Assembly: GCA_023055505.1 (NCBI GenBank)
Contig: JALIRH010000049.1
Coordinates: forward strand, 3,038,001-3,102,000
DNA length: 64,000 nt
Source: Callipepla californica brunnescens
Lineage: Eukaryota > Chordata > Aves > Galliformes > Odontophoridae
Reading direction: 5' to 3'
The notes beneath the pieces were generated by a model that did no database searches, had not been told where the DNA came from, and was given only the letters and a program-made list of their open reading frames with translations. The translations under genes and the position numbers were made by a program. Positions 47,601 to 62,612 of the stretch are shown piece after piece; the stretch's first letter is position 1; the number at the start of each line of letters is the position of its first letter.

Positions 47601-50600
47601 TAGATGAGGCCATAGGAATCAATGGGGCCATTGAACTCAATTGGGCCATAGAGATCAATGGGGCCATAGGGATCAATGGGGTCATAGAACTCAATGGGGC
47701 CTCTAGAACTCAATGGGGCCATAGGAATCAATGGGACCATAGGAATCAAAAGGGCCTTAGGAATCCATGGGGACATAGAAATCAAAGGGGCCATAGGGAT
47801 CAATGGGGCCATAGGGATCAATTGTGCCATTGAACTCAATGGGGCCATAGGGATCAATTGTGCCATTGAACTCAATGGGGCCATAGGGATCAATGGGGCC
47901 TTAGGGAACAATGGGGCCATAGAACTCAATGGGGCCATAGGAATCAGTGGGGCCATAGAACTCAATGGGGCCATAGAACTCAATGGGGCCTTAGGGATCA
48001 ATGGGGTCATAGAACTCAATGGGGCCTGAAGAACTCAATGGGGCCATAGGAATCAATGGGGCCATAGGAATCAATGGGGCCATAGACATCAATGGAGCCA
48101 TAGAACTCAAAGGGGCCATTGGGATCAATGGGGCCATAGAACTCAATGGGGCCATAGAACTCAAAGGGGCCAAAAAAATGAATGGGGCCATAGGACTCAA
48201 TGGGGTTATAGGGATCAATGGGGCCAAAGGGATCAATAAGGCCATAGGAATCAATGCGGTCATAGAACTCAATGGGGCCATTGGGATCAATAGGGCCATA
48301 TGTATCAATGGGGCAATAGGAATCAATGGGGCCATAGGGATCAATGGGACAATAGGAATTAGTGTGGCCATAGGTATGAGTGGGGACATAGAACTCAATG
48401 GGCCCTAGGGATCAATGGGACCATAGGAATCAATGGGGCCATAGGAATCAGTGGGGCCATAGGAATCAATGGGGCCATAAAAATCAATGGGGCCATAGGA
48501 ATCAATGGGGCCATAGGGATCAATGGAGCCATAGGGATCAATGGGGCCATAGAACTCAATGGGGCCATAGGGATCAAGGGGGACATAGGGATCAATGGGG
48601 CCAAAGGAATCAATGGGGCAATAGGAATCAGAGGGGCCGTAGGAATCAATCGGGCCATAGGGATCAGTGGGGCCATAGTAATCAGTGGGGCCTGAGGAAT
48701 AAATGAGGCACTCGGGATCAATGGGGCCATAGGGATCGATGGGGCCATAGGGATCAATGTGGCCATAGCGATCAATGGGGCCAAAGGAATCAATGGGGCC
48801 AGAGGAATCGATGGGGCCATAGGGATAGATGAGGCCATAGGAATCAATGGGGCCATTGAACTCAATTGGGCCATAGAGATCAATGGGGCCATAGGGATCA
48901 ATGGAGCCAAAGAACTCAAAGGAGCCATAGAACTCAATGGGGCCATAGGGATCAATTGTGCCATTGAACTCAATGGGGCCATAGGGATCAATGGGGCCAT
49001 GGGGATCAATGGGGCCATAGAACTCAATGGGGCCATAGGAATCAGTGGGGCCATAGAACTCAGTTGGGGCCATAGGGATCAATGGGTCCACAAGAATCAA
49101 TGGGACCATAGGAATCAATGCAGCCATAGTCATCAATGGGACCATAGGAATCAATGGGGCCATAGAACTCAATGGGGCCATAGGAATCAATGGGGCAATA
49201 GAACTCAATGGGGCCAAAGGAATCAAAGTAGCCATAAAACTCAATGGGGCCATAGAACTCAATGGGGCCATAGGGATCAATGGGACCATAGGAATCAATG
49301 GGGCCATAGGAATCAATGGGGCCATAGGGATCAATAGGGCCATAGGGATCAATGGAACCATAGGGATCAATGGAGCCATAGAACTCAATGTGCTCATAGG
49401 GATCAATGGGACCGTAGGAATCAATGGGGCCATACAGATCAGTGGGGCCATAGGAATCAATAAGGCCATAGGGATCAATGGGGCCATAGGGATCGATGGG
49501 GCCTTCGGAATCAATGGGGCCATTGGAATCAATGGGGCCATAGGGATCAATTGGGCCTTAGGAATCAATGGGGCCAGAGGAATCGATGGGGCCATAGGGA
49601 TAGATGAGGCCATAAAAATCAATGGGGCCATTGAACTCAATTGGGCCATAGAGATCAATGGGGCCATAGGGATCAATAAGGCCTTAGGAATCCTTGCGGC
49701 CATAGAACTCAATGGGGCCATAGGGATCAATGGGCCATATGGATCAATGGGGCAATCGGAATCAATGGGGCCATAGGAATCAATGGGGCCATAGGCATCA
49801 ATGGAGCCATAAAACTCAAAGGGGCCATTGGGATCAATGGGTCATAGAACTCAAAGGGCCAAAGAACTCATAGCGGCCAAAAAAATCAATGGGGCCATAG
49901 GACTCAATGGGGTTATAGGGATCAATGGGGCCACAGGGTTCAATTGGGCCATAGAACTCAATGGGGCCATAGAACTCAAAAGGGCCAAAAAAATCAATGG
50001 GACCATAGAACTCAATGGGGCCATAGGAATCAATGGTGCCATAGGAATCAAAGGGGCCATAGAATTCAATGGGGCAATAGGGATCAATGGGGCCATAGGG
50101 ATCAATTGGGCCATAGAACTCAATGGGGACATAGAACTCAAAGGGGCCAAAAAAATCAATGGGACCATAGGAATCAATGGGACCATAGAACTCAATGGGG
50201 CCATAGGAATCAATGGGGCCATAGGAATCAATGGGGCCATAGAATTTAATGGGGCAATAGGGATCAATGGGGCCATAGGGATCAATGGAGCCAAAGAACT
50301 CAAAGGAGCCATAGACCTCAATGGGGCCATAGGGATCAAAGGAGCCATAGGGATCAATTGGGCCATAGAACTCAATGGGGCCTTAGGAATCAATGTGGCC
50401 ATAGAACTGAAAGGGGCCATAATAATCATAGGGGCCATAGGAATCAATGGGGCAATAGGGATCAATGGTGCCACAGCGATCAATGGGACCATAGGAATCA
50501 ATGCGGCCATAGAACTCAATGGGGCCATAGGGATCAATGGGGCCATAGGAATCAATGAGGCCATAGGCATCAATGGAGCCATAGAACTCAAAGGGGCCAT

Positions 50601-53600
50601 TGGGATCAATGGGGCCATAGAACTCAAAGGGGCCAAAAAAATCAATGGGGCCATAGGACTCAATGGGGCCATAGGGATCAATGTGGCCAAAGGGATCAAT
50701 AAGGCCATAGGAATCCATGCGGTCATAGAACTCAATGGGGCCATAGGGATCAGTGGTGCCACAGCGATCAATGGGACAATAGTTATCAATGCGGCCATAG
50801 AACTCAAAGGGGCCACAGGAATCAATGGGGCCATAGGGATCAATGGGGCCATAGAACTCAGTGGAGCAATAGAACTCCAATTGGCCATAGGGATCAATGG
50901 GGCCATAGGGATCAATTAAGCCATTGAACTCAATGGGGCCATAGAACTCAAAGGGGCCAAAAAAATCAATGGGACCATAGGAATCAATGGGACCATAGAA
51001 CTCAATGGGGCCATAGGAATCAATGGGGCCATAGAACTCAATGGGGCAATAGGGATCAATGGAGCCATAGGGATCAATTGGGCCATAGAACTCAATGGGG
51101 CCATAGGAATCAATGTGGCCATAGAACTGAAAGGGGTCATAATAATCAAAGGGGCCATAGGAATCAATGGGGCAGTAGGGATCAATGGAGCCATAGGGAT
51201 CAATGGGGCCATAGAACTCAAAGTGGCCATAGGGATCAAGGGGGACATAGGGATCAATGGGGCCATAGGGATCAGTGGGGCCATAGTAATCAGTGGGGCC
51301 TGAGGAATAAATGAGGCACTCGGGATCAATGGGGCCATTGGGATCGATGGGGCCATAGGGATCAATGTGGCCTTAGGGATCAATGGGGCCATAGGAATCC
51401 ATGGGGCCAGAGGAATCGATGGGGCCATAGGGATAGATGAGGCCACAGGAATCAATGGGGCCATTGAACTCAATTGGGCCATAGAGATCAATGGGGCCTT
51501 AGGGATCAATGGGGTCATAGAACTCAATGGGGCCTCTAGAACTCAATGGGGCCTTAGGAATCAATGGGGCCTCTAGAACTCAATGGGGCCATAGACATCA
51601 ATGGGGCCATAGAACTCAAAGGGGCCAAAAAAATCAATGGGGCCTTAGGACTCAATGGGGTTATAGGGATCAATGGGGCCAAAGGGATCAATAAGGCCAT
51701 AGGAATCAATGGGGCCATAGGCATCAATGGAGCCATAGAACTCAAAGGGGCCATTGGGATCATTGGGGCCATAGAACTCAATGGGGCCATAGAACTCAAA
51801 GGGGCCAAAAAAATCAATGGGGCCATATGTATCAATGGGGCAATAGGAATCAATGGGGCCATAGGGATCAATGGGGCAATAGGAATTCGTGTGGCCATAG
51901 GTATGAGTGGGGACATAGAACTCAATGGGCCCTAGGGATCAATGGGACCATAGGAATCAATGGGGCCATAGGAATCAGTGGGGCCATAGGAATCAATGGG
52001 GCCATAAAAATCAATGGGCCATAGGAATCAATGGGGCCATAGGGATCAATGGAGCCGTAGTTATCAATGGGGCCATAGAACTCAATGGGACAATAGGGAT
52101 CAATGGGGCCATAGGGATCAATGGAGCCAAAGAACTCAAAGGAGCCATAGACCTCAATGGGGCCATAGGAATCAATGGAGCCATAGGGATCAATTGGGCC
52201 ATAGAACTCATTGGGGCCATAGGAATCAATGTGGCCATAGAACTGTAAGGGGCCATAATAATCATAGGGGCCATAGGAATCAATGGGGCAATGAGGATCA
52301 ATGGTGCCACAGCGATCAATGGGACCATAGGAATCAATGGGGCCATAGAACTCAATGGGGCCATAGGAATCAATGGGGCCATAGGAATCAATGGGGCCAT
52401 AGGCATCAATGGAGCCATAGAACTCAAAGGCGCCATTGGGATCATTGGGGCCATAGAACTCAATGGGGCCATAGAACTCAAAGGGGCCAAAAAAATCAAT
52501 GGGGCCATAGGACTCAATGGGGTTATAGGGATCAATGGGGCCAAAGGGATCAATAAGGCCATATGTATCAATGGGGCAATAGGAATCAATGGGGCCATAG
52601 GGATCAATGGGGCAATAGGAATAAGTGTGGCCATAGGTATGAGTGGGGACATAGAACTCAATGGGCCCTAGGGATCAATGGGACCATAGGAATCAATGGG
52701 GCCATAGGAATCAGTGGGGCCATAGGAATCAATGGGGCCATAAAAATCAATGGGGACATAGGAATCAATGGGGCCATAGGGATCAATGGAGCCATAGGGA
52801 TCAATGGGGCCATAGAACTCAAAGTTGTCATAGGGATCAAGGGGGACATAGGGATCAATGGGGCCAAAGGAATCAATGGGGCAATAGGAATCAGAGGGGC
52901 CGTAGGAATCAATGGGGCCATAGGGATCAGTGGGGCCATAGTAATCAGTGGGGCCTGAGGATTAAATGAGGCACTCGGGATCAATGGGGCCATTGGGATC
53001 GATGGGGCCATAGGGATTAATGTGGCCATAGGGATCAATGGGGCCATAAGAATCAATGGGGCCAGAGGAATCGATGGGGCCATAGGGATAGATGAGGCCA
53101 TAGGAATCAATGGGGCCATTGAACTCAATTGGGTCATAGAGATCAATGGGGCCATAGGGATCAATGGGGTCATAGAACTCAATGGGGCCTCTAGAACTCA
53201 ATGGGGTTATAGGAATCAATGGGGCCATAGGAATCAATGGGGCCATAGACATCAATGGAGCCATAGAACTCAAAGGGGCCATTGGGATCAATTGGGCCAT
53301 AGAACTCAATGGGGCCATAGAACTCAAAGGGGCCAAAAAAATCAATTGGGCCATAGGACTCAATGGGGTTATAGGGATCAATGGGGCCAAAGGGATCAAT
53401 AAGGCCATAGGAATCAATGCGGTCATAGAACTCAATGGGGCCATAGGGATCAATAGGGCCATATGTATCAATAAGGCAATAGGAATCAATGGGGCCATAG
53501 GGATCAATGGGGCAATAGGAATTAGTGTGCCCATAGGTATCAGAGGGGACATAGAACTCAATGGGCCCTAGGGATCAATGGGACCATAGGAATCAATAGG

Positions 53601-54069
53601 GCCATAGGAATCAGTGGGGCCATAGGAATCAATGGGGCCATAAAAATCAATGGGGTCACAGAACTCAATTGGGCCATAGAAATCAATGGGGCCATAGGAA
53701 TCAATGGGACCATAGGAATCAAAGGGGCCATAGGAATCAATGGGGCCATAGAACTCAAAGGGGCCATAAGAATCAATGGGGCCATAGGGATCAATGGGGC
53801 CATAGAACTCAGTGGAGAAATTGAACCCCAATTGGCCATAGGGATCAATGTGGCCATAGGGATCAATTGGGCCATAGAACTCAATGTGGCCATAAAACTC
53901 AAAGGGGCCAAAAAAATCAATGGGACCATAGGAATCAATGGGACCATAGGAATCAATGGCGCCATAGAACTCAAAGGGGCCATAGGAATCAATGGAGCCA
54001 TAGGGATCAATGGGGCCATAGAACTCAGTGGAGCAATAGAACTCAATTGGCCATAGGGATCAATGGGGC

Positions 54070-56786
54070 CATAGGGATCAATTGGGCCATAGAACTCAAT
54101 GTGGCCATAGAACTCAAAGGGGCCAAAAAAATCAATGGGACCATAGGAATCAATGGGACCATAGAACTCAAAGGGCCCATAGGAATCAATGGGGCCATAG
54201 AACTCAATGGGGCAATAGGGATCAATGGGGCCATAGGGATCAATGGAGCCAAAGAACTCAAAGGAGCCATAGACCTCAATGGGGCCATAGGGATCAATGG
54301 AGCCATAGAGATCAATTGGGCCATAGAACTCAATGGGGCCATAGGAATCAATGGGGCCATAGGAATCAATGGGGCCATAGGCATCAATGGAGCCATAGAA
54401 CTCAAAGGGGCAATTGGGATCATTGGGGCCATAGAACTCAATGGGGCCATAGAACTCAAAGGGGCCAAAAAAATCAATGGGGCCATAGGACTCAGTGGGG
54501 TTATATGGATCAATGGGGCCAAAGGGATCAATAAGGCCATAGGAATCAATGCGGTCATAGAACTCAATGGGGCCATAGGGATCAATAGTGCCATATGTAT
54601 CAATGGGGCAATAGGAATCAAAGGGGCCATAGGGATCAATGGGGCAATAGGAATTAGTGTGGCCATAGGTATGAGTGGGAACATAGAACTCAATGGGCCC
54701 TAGGGATCAATGGGACCATAGGAATCAATGGAGCCATAGGGATCAATGGGACCATAGGAATCAATGGGGCCATAGGAATCATTGGGGCCATAGGAATCAA
54801 TGGGGCCATAAAAATCAATGAGGCCATATGAATCAATGGGGCCTTAGGGATCAATGGAGCCATAGGGATCAATGGGGCCATAGAACTCAAAGTGGCCATA
54901 GGGATCAAGGGGGACATAGGGATCAATGGGGCCAAAGGAATCAATGGGGCAATAGGAATCAGAGGGGCTGTAGGAATCACTGGGGCCATAGGGATCAGTG
55001 GGGCCATAGTAATCAGTGGGGCCTGAGGAATAAATGAGGCACTCGTGATCAATGGGGCCATAGGGATCGATGGGGCCATAGGGATCAATGTGGCCATAGA
55101 GATCAATGGGGCCATAGGGATCAATGGGGCCAGAGGAATCGATGGGGCCATAGAGATAGATGAGGCCATAGGAATCAATGGGGCCATTGAACTCAATTGG
55201 GCCATAGAGATCAATGGGGCCATAGGGATCAATGGGGTCATAGAACTCAATGGGGCATCTAAAATTCAATGGGGCCATAGGAATCAATGGGGCCATAGGA
55301 ATCAATGGGGTCATAGACATCAATGGAGCCATAGAACTCAAAGGAGCCATTGGGATCAATGGGGCCATCGAACTCAATGGGGCCATAGAACTCAAAAAGG
55401 CCAAAAAAATCAATGGGGCCATAGGACTCAATGGGGTTATAGGGATCAATGGGGCCAAAGGGATCAATAAGGCCATAGGAATCAATGGGGTCATAGAACT
55501 CAATGGGGCCATAGGGATCAATAGGGCCATATGTATCGATGGGGCAATAGGAATCAATGGGGTCATAGAACTCAATGGGGCCATAGGAATTAGTGTGGCC
55601 ATAGGTATCAGTGGGGACATAGAATTCAATGGGCCCTAGGGATCAATGGGACCATAGGAATCAATGGGGCCATAGGAATCAGTGGGGCCATAGGAATCAA
55701 TGGGGCTATAAAAATCAATGGGGCCATAGGAATCAATGGGGCCATAGGGATCAATGGAGCCATAGGGATCAATGGGGCCATAGAACTCAATGGGGCCATA
55801 GGGATCAAGGGGGACATAGGGATCAATGGGGCCAAAGAAATCAATGGGGCAATAGGAATCAGAGGGGCCGTAGGAATCAATCGGGCCATAGGGATCAGTG
55901 GGGCCATAGGGATCAATGTGTCCGTAGCGATCAATGGGGCCAAAGGAATCAGTGGGGCCAGAGGAATCGATGGGGCCATAGGGATAGATGAGGCCATAGG
56001 AATCAATGGGGCCATTGAACTCAATTGGGCCATAGAGATCAATGGGGCCATAGAACTCAAAAGGGCCAAAAAAATCAATGGAACCATAGGAATCAATGGG
56101 ACCATAGAACTCAATGGGGCCATAGGAATCAATGGGGCCATAGGAATCAATGGAGCCATAGAATTCAATGGGGCAATAGGGATCAATGGGGCCATAGGGA
56201 TCAATTGGGCCATAGAACTCAATGGGGCCATAGAACTCAAAGGGGCCAAAAAAATCAATGGGACCATAGGAATCAATGCGACCATAGAACTCAATGGGGC
56301 CATAGTAATCAATGGGGCCATAGGAATCAATGGGGCCATAGAATTCAATGGGGCAATAGGGATCAATGGGGCCATAGGGATCAATGGAGCCAAAGAACTC
56401 AAAGGAGCCATAGACCTCAATGGGGCCATAGGGATCAATGGGGCCATAGGAATCAATGAGGCCATAGGCATCAATAGAGCCATAGAACTCAAAGGGGCCA
56501 TTGGGATCAATTGGGCCATAGAACTCAAAGGGGCTAAAAAAATCAATGGGGCCATAGGACTCAATGGGGCCATAGGGATCAATGGGGCCAAAGGGATCAA
56601 TAAGGCCATAGGAATCCATGCGGTCATAGAACTCAATGGGGCCAAAGGGATCAGTGGTGCCACAGCGATCAATGGGACAATAGTTATCAATGCGGCCATA
56701 GAACTCAAAGGGGCCATAGGAATCAATGGGGCCATAGGGATCAATGGGGCCATAGAACTCAGTGGAGCAATAGAACCCCAATTGGC
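54070..56786. repeat. 2717-bp tandem segment, copy 1
   Basis: This block recurs immediately downstream with an offset of exactly 2717 bp (151 units minus one base). Marker pairs 54695/57412 and 55631/58348 show the same offset, and internal variant order matches throughout. Only scattered substitutions were seen. Confidence 0.9.
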
Positions 56787-59503
56787 CATAGGGATCAATT
56801 GGGCCATAGAACTCAATGTGGCCATAGAACTCAAAGGGGCCAAAAAAATCAATGGGACCATAGGAATCAATGGGACCATAGAACTCAATGGGCCCATAGG
56901 AATCAATGGGGCCATAGAACTCAATGGGGCAATAGGGATCAATGGGGCCATAGGGATCAATGGAGCCAAAGAACTCAAAGGAGCCATAGACCTCAATGGG
57001 GCCATAGGGATCAATGGAGCCATAGAGATCAATTGGGCCATAGAACTCAATGGGGCCATAGGAATCAATGGGGCCATAGGAATCAATGGGGCCATAGGCA
57101 TCAATGGAGCCATAGAACTCAAAGGGGCAATTGGGATCATTGGGGCCATAGAACTCAATGGGGCCATAGAACTCAAAGGGGCCAAAAAAATCAATGGGGC
57201 CATAGGACTCAGTGGGGTTATATGGATCAATGGGGCCAAAGGGATCAATAAGGCCATAGGAATCAATGCGGTCATAGAACTCAATGGGGCCATAGGGATC
57301 AATAGTGCCATATGTATCAATGGGGCAATAGGAATCAAAGGGGCCATAGGGATCAATGGGGCAATAGGAATTAGTGTGGCCATAGGTATGAGTGGGAACA
57401 TAGAACTCAATGGGCCCTAGGGATCAATGGGACCATAGGAATCAATGGAGCCATAGGGATCAATGGGACCATAGGAATCAATGGGGCCATAGGAATCATT
57501 GGGGCCATAGGAATCAATGGGGCCATAAAAATCAATGAGGCCATATGAATCAATGGGGCCTTAGGGATCAATGGAGCCATAGGGATCAATGGGGCCATAG
57601 AACTCAAAGTGGCCATAGGGATCAAGGGGGACATAGGGATCAATGGGGCCAAAGGAATCAATGGGGCAATAGGAATCAGAGGGGCTGTAGGAATCACTGG
57701 GGCCATAGGGATCAGTGGGGCCATAGTAATCAGTGGGGCCTGAGGAATAAATGAGGCACTCGTGATCAATGGGGCCATAGGGATCGATGGGGCCATAGGG
57801 ATCAATGTGGCCATAGAGATCAATGGGGCCATAGGGATCAATGGGGCCAGAGGAATCGATGGGGCCATAGAGATAGATGAGGCCATAGGAATCAATGGGG
57901 CCATTGAACTCAATTGGGCCATAGAGATCAATGGGGCCATAGGGATCAATGGGGTCATAGAACTCAATGGGGCATCTAAAATTCAATGGGGCCATAGGAA
58001 TCAATGGGGCCATAGGAATCAATGGGGTCATAGACATCAATGGAGCCATAGAACTCAAAGGAGCCATTGGGATCAATGGGGCCATCGAACTCAATGGGGC
58101 CATAGAACTCAAAAAGGCCAAAAAAATCAATGGGGCCATAGGACTCAATGGGGTTATAGGGATCAATGGGGCCAAAGGGATCAATAAGGCCATAGGAATC
58201 AATGGGGTCATAGAACTCAATGGGGCCATAGGGATCAATAGGGCCATATGTATCGATGGGGCAATAGGAATCAATGGGGTCATAGAACTCAATGGGGCCA
58301 TAGGAATTAGTGTGGCCATAGGTATCAGTGGGGACATAGAATTCAATGGGCCCTAGGGATCAATGGGACCATAGGAATCAATGGGGCCATAGGAATCAGT
58401 GGGGCCATAGGAATCAATGGGGCTATAAAAATCAATGGGGCCATAGGAATCAATGGGGCCATAGGGATCAATGGAGCCATAGGGATCAATGGGGCCATAG
58501 AACTCAATGGGGCCATAGGGATCAAGGGGGACATAGGGATCAATGGGGCCAAAGGAATCAATGGGGCAATAGGAATCAGAGGGGCCGTAGGAATCAATCG
58601 GGCCATAGGGATCAGTGGGGCCATAGGGATCAATGTGGCCATAGCGATCAATGGGGCCAAAGGAATCAGTGGGGCCAGAGGAATCGATGAGGCCATAGGG
58701 ATAGATGAGGCCATAGGAATCAATGGGGCCATTGAACTCAATTGGGCCATAGAGATCAATGGGGCCATAGAACTCAAAAGGGCCAAAAAAATCAATGGAA
58801 CCATAGGAATCAATGGGACCATAGAACTCAATGGGGCCATAGGAATCAATGGGGCCATAGGAATCAATGGAGCCATAGAATTCAATGGGGCAATAGGGAT
58901 CAATGGGGCCATAGGGATCAATTGGGCCATAGAACTCAATGGGGCCATAGAACTCAAAGGGGCCAAAAAAATCAATGGGACCATAGGAATCAATGCGACC
59001 ATAGAACTCAATGGGGCCATAGTAATCAATGGGGCCATAGGAATCAATGGGGCCATAGAATTCAATGGGGCAATAGGGATCAATGGGGCCATAGGGATCA
59101 ATGGAGCCAAAGAACTCAAAGGAGCCATAGACCTCAATGGGGCCATAGGGATCAATGGGGCCATAGGAATCAATGAGGCCATAGGCATCAATAGAGCCAT
59201 AGAACTCAAAGGGGCCATTGGGATCAATTGGGCCATAGAACTCAAAGGGGCCAAAAAAATCAATGGGGCCATAGGACTCAATGGGGCCATAGGGATCAAT
59301 GGGGCCAAAGGGATCAATAAGGCCATAGGAATCCATGCGGTCATAGAACTCAATGGGGCCAAAGGGATCAGTGGTGCCACAGCGATCAATGGGACAATAG
59401 TTATCAATGCGGCCATAGAACTCAAAGGGGCCATAGGAATCAATGGGGCCATAGGGATCAATGGGGCCATAGAACTCAGTGGAGCAATAGAACCCCAATT
59501 GGC
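56787..59503. repeat. 2717-bp tandem segment, copy 2
   Basis: A near-identical second copy of 54070-56786. Differences include AGGCCAT for GGGCCAT near 58690 and GGCCAAAAAAATC for GGCTAAAAAAATC near 59250. Confidence 0.9.
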
Positions 59504-60814
59504 CATAGGGATCAATGGGGCCATAGGGATCAATTAAGCCATAGAACTCAATGGGGCCAGAGAACTCAAAGGGGCCAAAAAAATCAATGGGACCATAGGA
59601 ATCAATGGGACCATAGAACTCAATGGGGCCATAGGAATCAATGGGGCCATAGAACTCAATGGGGCAATAGGGATCAATGGGGCCATAGGGATCAATGGAG
59701 CCAAAGAACTCAAAGGAGCCATAGACCTCAATGGGGCCATAGGGATCAATGGAGCCATAGGGATCAATTGGGCCATAGAACTCAATGGGGCCATAGGAAT
59801 CAATGTGGCCATAGAAGTGAAAGGGGTCATAATAATCATAGGGGCCATAGGAATCAATGGGGCAATAGGGATCAATGGTGCCACAGCGATCAATGGGAGC
59901 ATAGGGATCAGTGGTGCCATAGGGATCAATGGAGCCATAGGGATCAATGGGGCCATAGAACTCAAAGTGGCCATAGGGATCAAGGGGGACATAGGGATCA
60001 ATGGGGCCAAAGGTATCAATGGGGCAATAGGAGTCAGAGGGGCCGTAGGAATCAATGGGGCCATAGGGATCAGTGGGGCCATAGTAATCAGTGGGGCCTG
60101 AGGAATAAATGAGGCAATCGGGATCAATGGGGCCATTGGGATCGATGGGGCCATAGGGATCAATGTGGCCTTAGGGATCAATGGGGCCATAGAAATCAAT
60201 GGGGCCAGAGGAATCGATGGGGCCATAGGGATAGATGAGGCCATAGGAATCAATGGGGCCATTGAACTCAATTGGGCCATAGATATCAATGGGGCCATAG
60301 GGATCAATGGGGTCATAGAACGCAATGGGGCCTCTAGAACTCAATGGGGCCATAGGAATCAATGGGGCCTCTAGAACTTAATGGAACCATAGTCATCAAT
60401 GGGGCCATAGAACTCAAAGGGGCCAAAAAAATCAATGGGGCCTTAGGACTCAATGGGGTTATAGGGATCAATAAGGCCATAGGAATCAACGGGGCCATAG
60501 GCATCAATGGAGCCATAGAACTCAAAGGGGCCATTGGGATCATTGGGGCCATAGAACTCAATGGGGCCATAGAACTCAAAGGGGCCAAAAAAGTCAATGG
60601 GGCCATAGGACTCAATGGGGTTATAGGGATCAATGGGGCCAAAGGGATCAATAAGGCCATAGGAATCAATGCGGTCATAGAACTCAAGGGGGCCATAGGG
60701 ATCAATAGTGCCATATGTATCAATGGGGCAATAGGAATCAATGGGGCCTTAGGGATCAATGGGGCAATAGTAATTAGTGTGGCCATAGGTATGAGTGGGG
60801 ACATAGAACTCAAT

Positions 60815-61713
60815 GGGCCCTAGGGATCAATGGGACCATAGGAATCAATGGGGCCATAGGAATCAGTGGGGCCATAGGAATCAGTGGGGCCATAAAAATC
60901 AATGGGGCCATAGGAATCAATGGGGCCATAGGGATCAATGGAGCCATAGGGATCAATGGGGCCATAGAACTCAAAGTGGCCATAGGGATCAAGGGGGACA
61001 TAGGGATCAATGGGGCCAAAGGAATCAATGGGGCAATAGGAATCAGAGGGGCCGTAGGAATCAATAGGGCCATAGGGATCAGTGGGGCCATAGTAATCAG
61101 TGGGGCCTGAGGAATAAATGAGGCACTCGGGATCAATGGGGCCATTGGGATCGATGGGGCCATAGGGATTAATGTGGCCATAGGGATCAATGGGGCCATA
61201 GGAATCAATGGGGCCAGAGGAATCGATGGGGCCATAGGGATAGATGAGGCCTTGGAATCAATGGGGCCATTGAACTCAATTGGGTCATAGAGATCAATGG
61301 GGCCATAGGGATCAATGGGGTCATAGAACTCAATGGGGCCTCTAGAACTCAATGGGGCCATAGGAATCAATGGGGCCATAGGAATCAATGGGGCCATAGA
61401 CATCAATGGAGCCATAGAACTCAAAGGGGCCATTGGGATCAATGGGGCCATAGAACTCAATGGGGCCATAGAACTCAAAGGGGCCAAAAAAATCAATGGG
61501 GCCATAGGACTCAATGGGGTTATAGGGATCAATGGGGCCAAAGGGATCAATAAGGCCATAGGAATCAATGCGGTCATAGAACTCAATGGGGCCATAGGGA
61601 TCAATAGTGCCATATGTATCAATGGGGCAATAGGAATCAATGGGGCCATAGGGATCAATGGGGCAATAGGAATTAGTGTGGCCATATGTATGAGTGGGGA
61701 CATAGAACTCAAT
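60815..61713. repeat. 899-bp higher-order unit, copy 1
   Basis: Fifty 18-bp units minus one base, starting at the GGGCCCTAG marker. The missing base is at GAGGCCTTGGAATC near 61250, where sister units read GAGGCCATAGGAATC. Confidence 0.9.
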
Positions 61714-62612
61714 GGGCCCTAGGGATCAATGGGACCATAGGAATCAATGGGGCCATAGGAATCAGTGGGGCCATAGGAATCAATGGGGCCATAAAAATCA
61801 ATGGGGCCATAGGAATCAATGGGGCCATAGGGATCAATGGAGCCATAGGGATCAATGGGGCCATAGAACTCAAAGTGGCCATAGGGATCAAGGGGGACAT
61901 AGGGATCAATGGGGCCAAAGGAATCAATGGGGCAATAGGAATCAGAGGGGCCGTAGGAATCAATAGGGCCATAGGGATCAGTGGGGCCATAGTAATCAGT
62001 GGGGCCTGAGGAATAAATGAGGCACTCGGGATCAATGGGGCCATTGGGATCGATGGGGCCATAGGGATTAATGTGGCCATAGGGATCAATGGGGCCATAG
62101 GAATCAATGGGGCCAGAGGAATCGATGGGGCCATAGGGATAGATGAGGCCTTGGAATCAATGGGGCCATTGAACTCAATTGGGTCATAGAGATCAATGGG
62201 GCCATAGGGATCAATGGGGTCATAGAACTCAATGGGGCCTCTAGAACTCAATGGGGCCATAGGAATCAATGGGGCCATAGGAATCAATGGGGCCATAGAC
62301 ATCAATGGAGCCATAGAACTCAAAGGGGCCATTGGGATCAATGGGGCCATAGAACTCAATGGGGCCATAGAACTCAAAGGGGCCAAAAAAATCAATGGGG
62401 CCATAGGACTCAATGGGGTTATAGGGATCAATGGGGCCAAAGGGATCAATAAGGCCATAGGAATCAATGCGGTCATAGAACTCAATGGGGCCATAGGGAT
62501 CAATAGTGCCATATGTATCAATGGGGCAATAGGAATCAATGGGGCCATAGGGATCAATGGGGCAATAGGAATTAGTGTGGCCATATGTATGAGTGGGGAC
62601 ATAGAACTCAAT
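61714..62612. repeat. 899-bp higher-order unit, copy 2
   Basis: A second copy next to 60815-61713 with the same one-base deletion (near 62149), so the deletion predates the duplication. The two look almost identical by eye. Confidence 0.9.
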
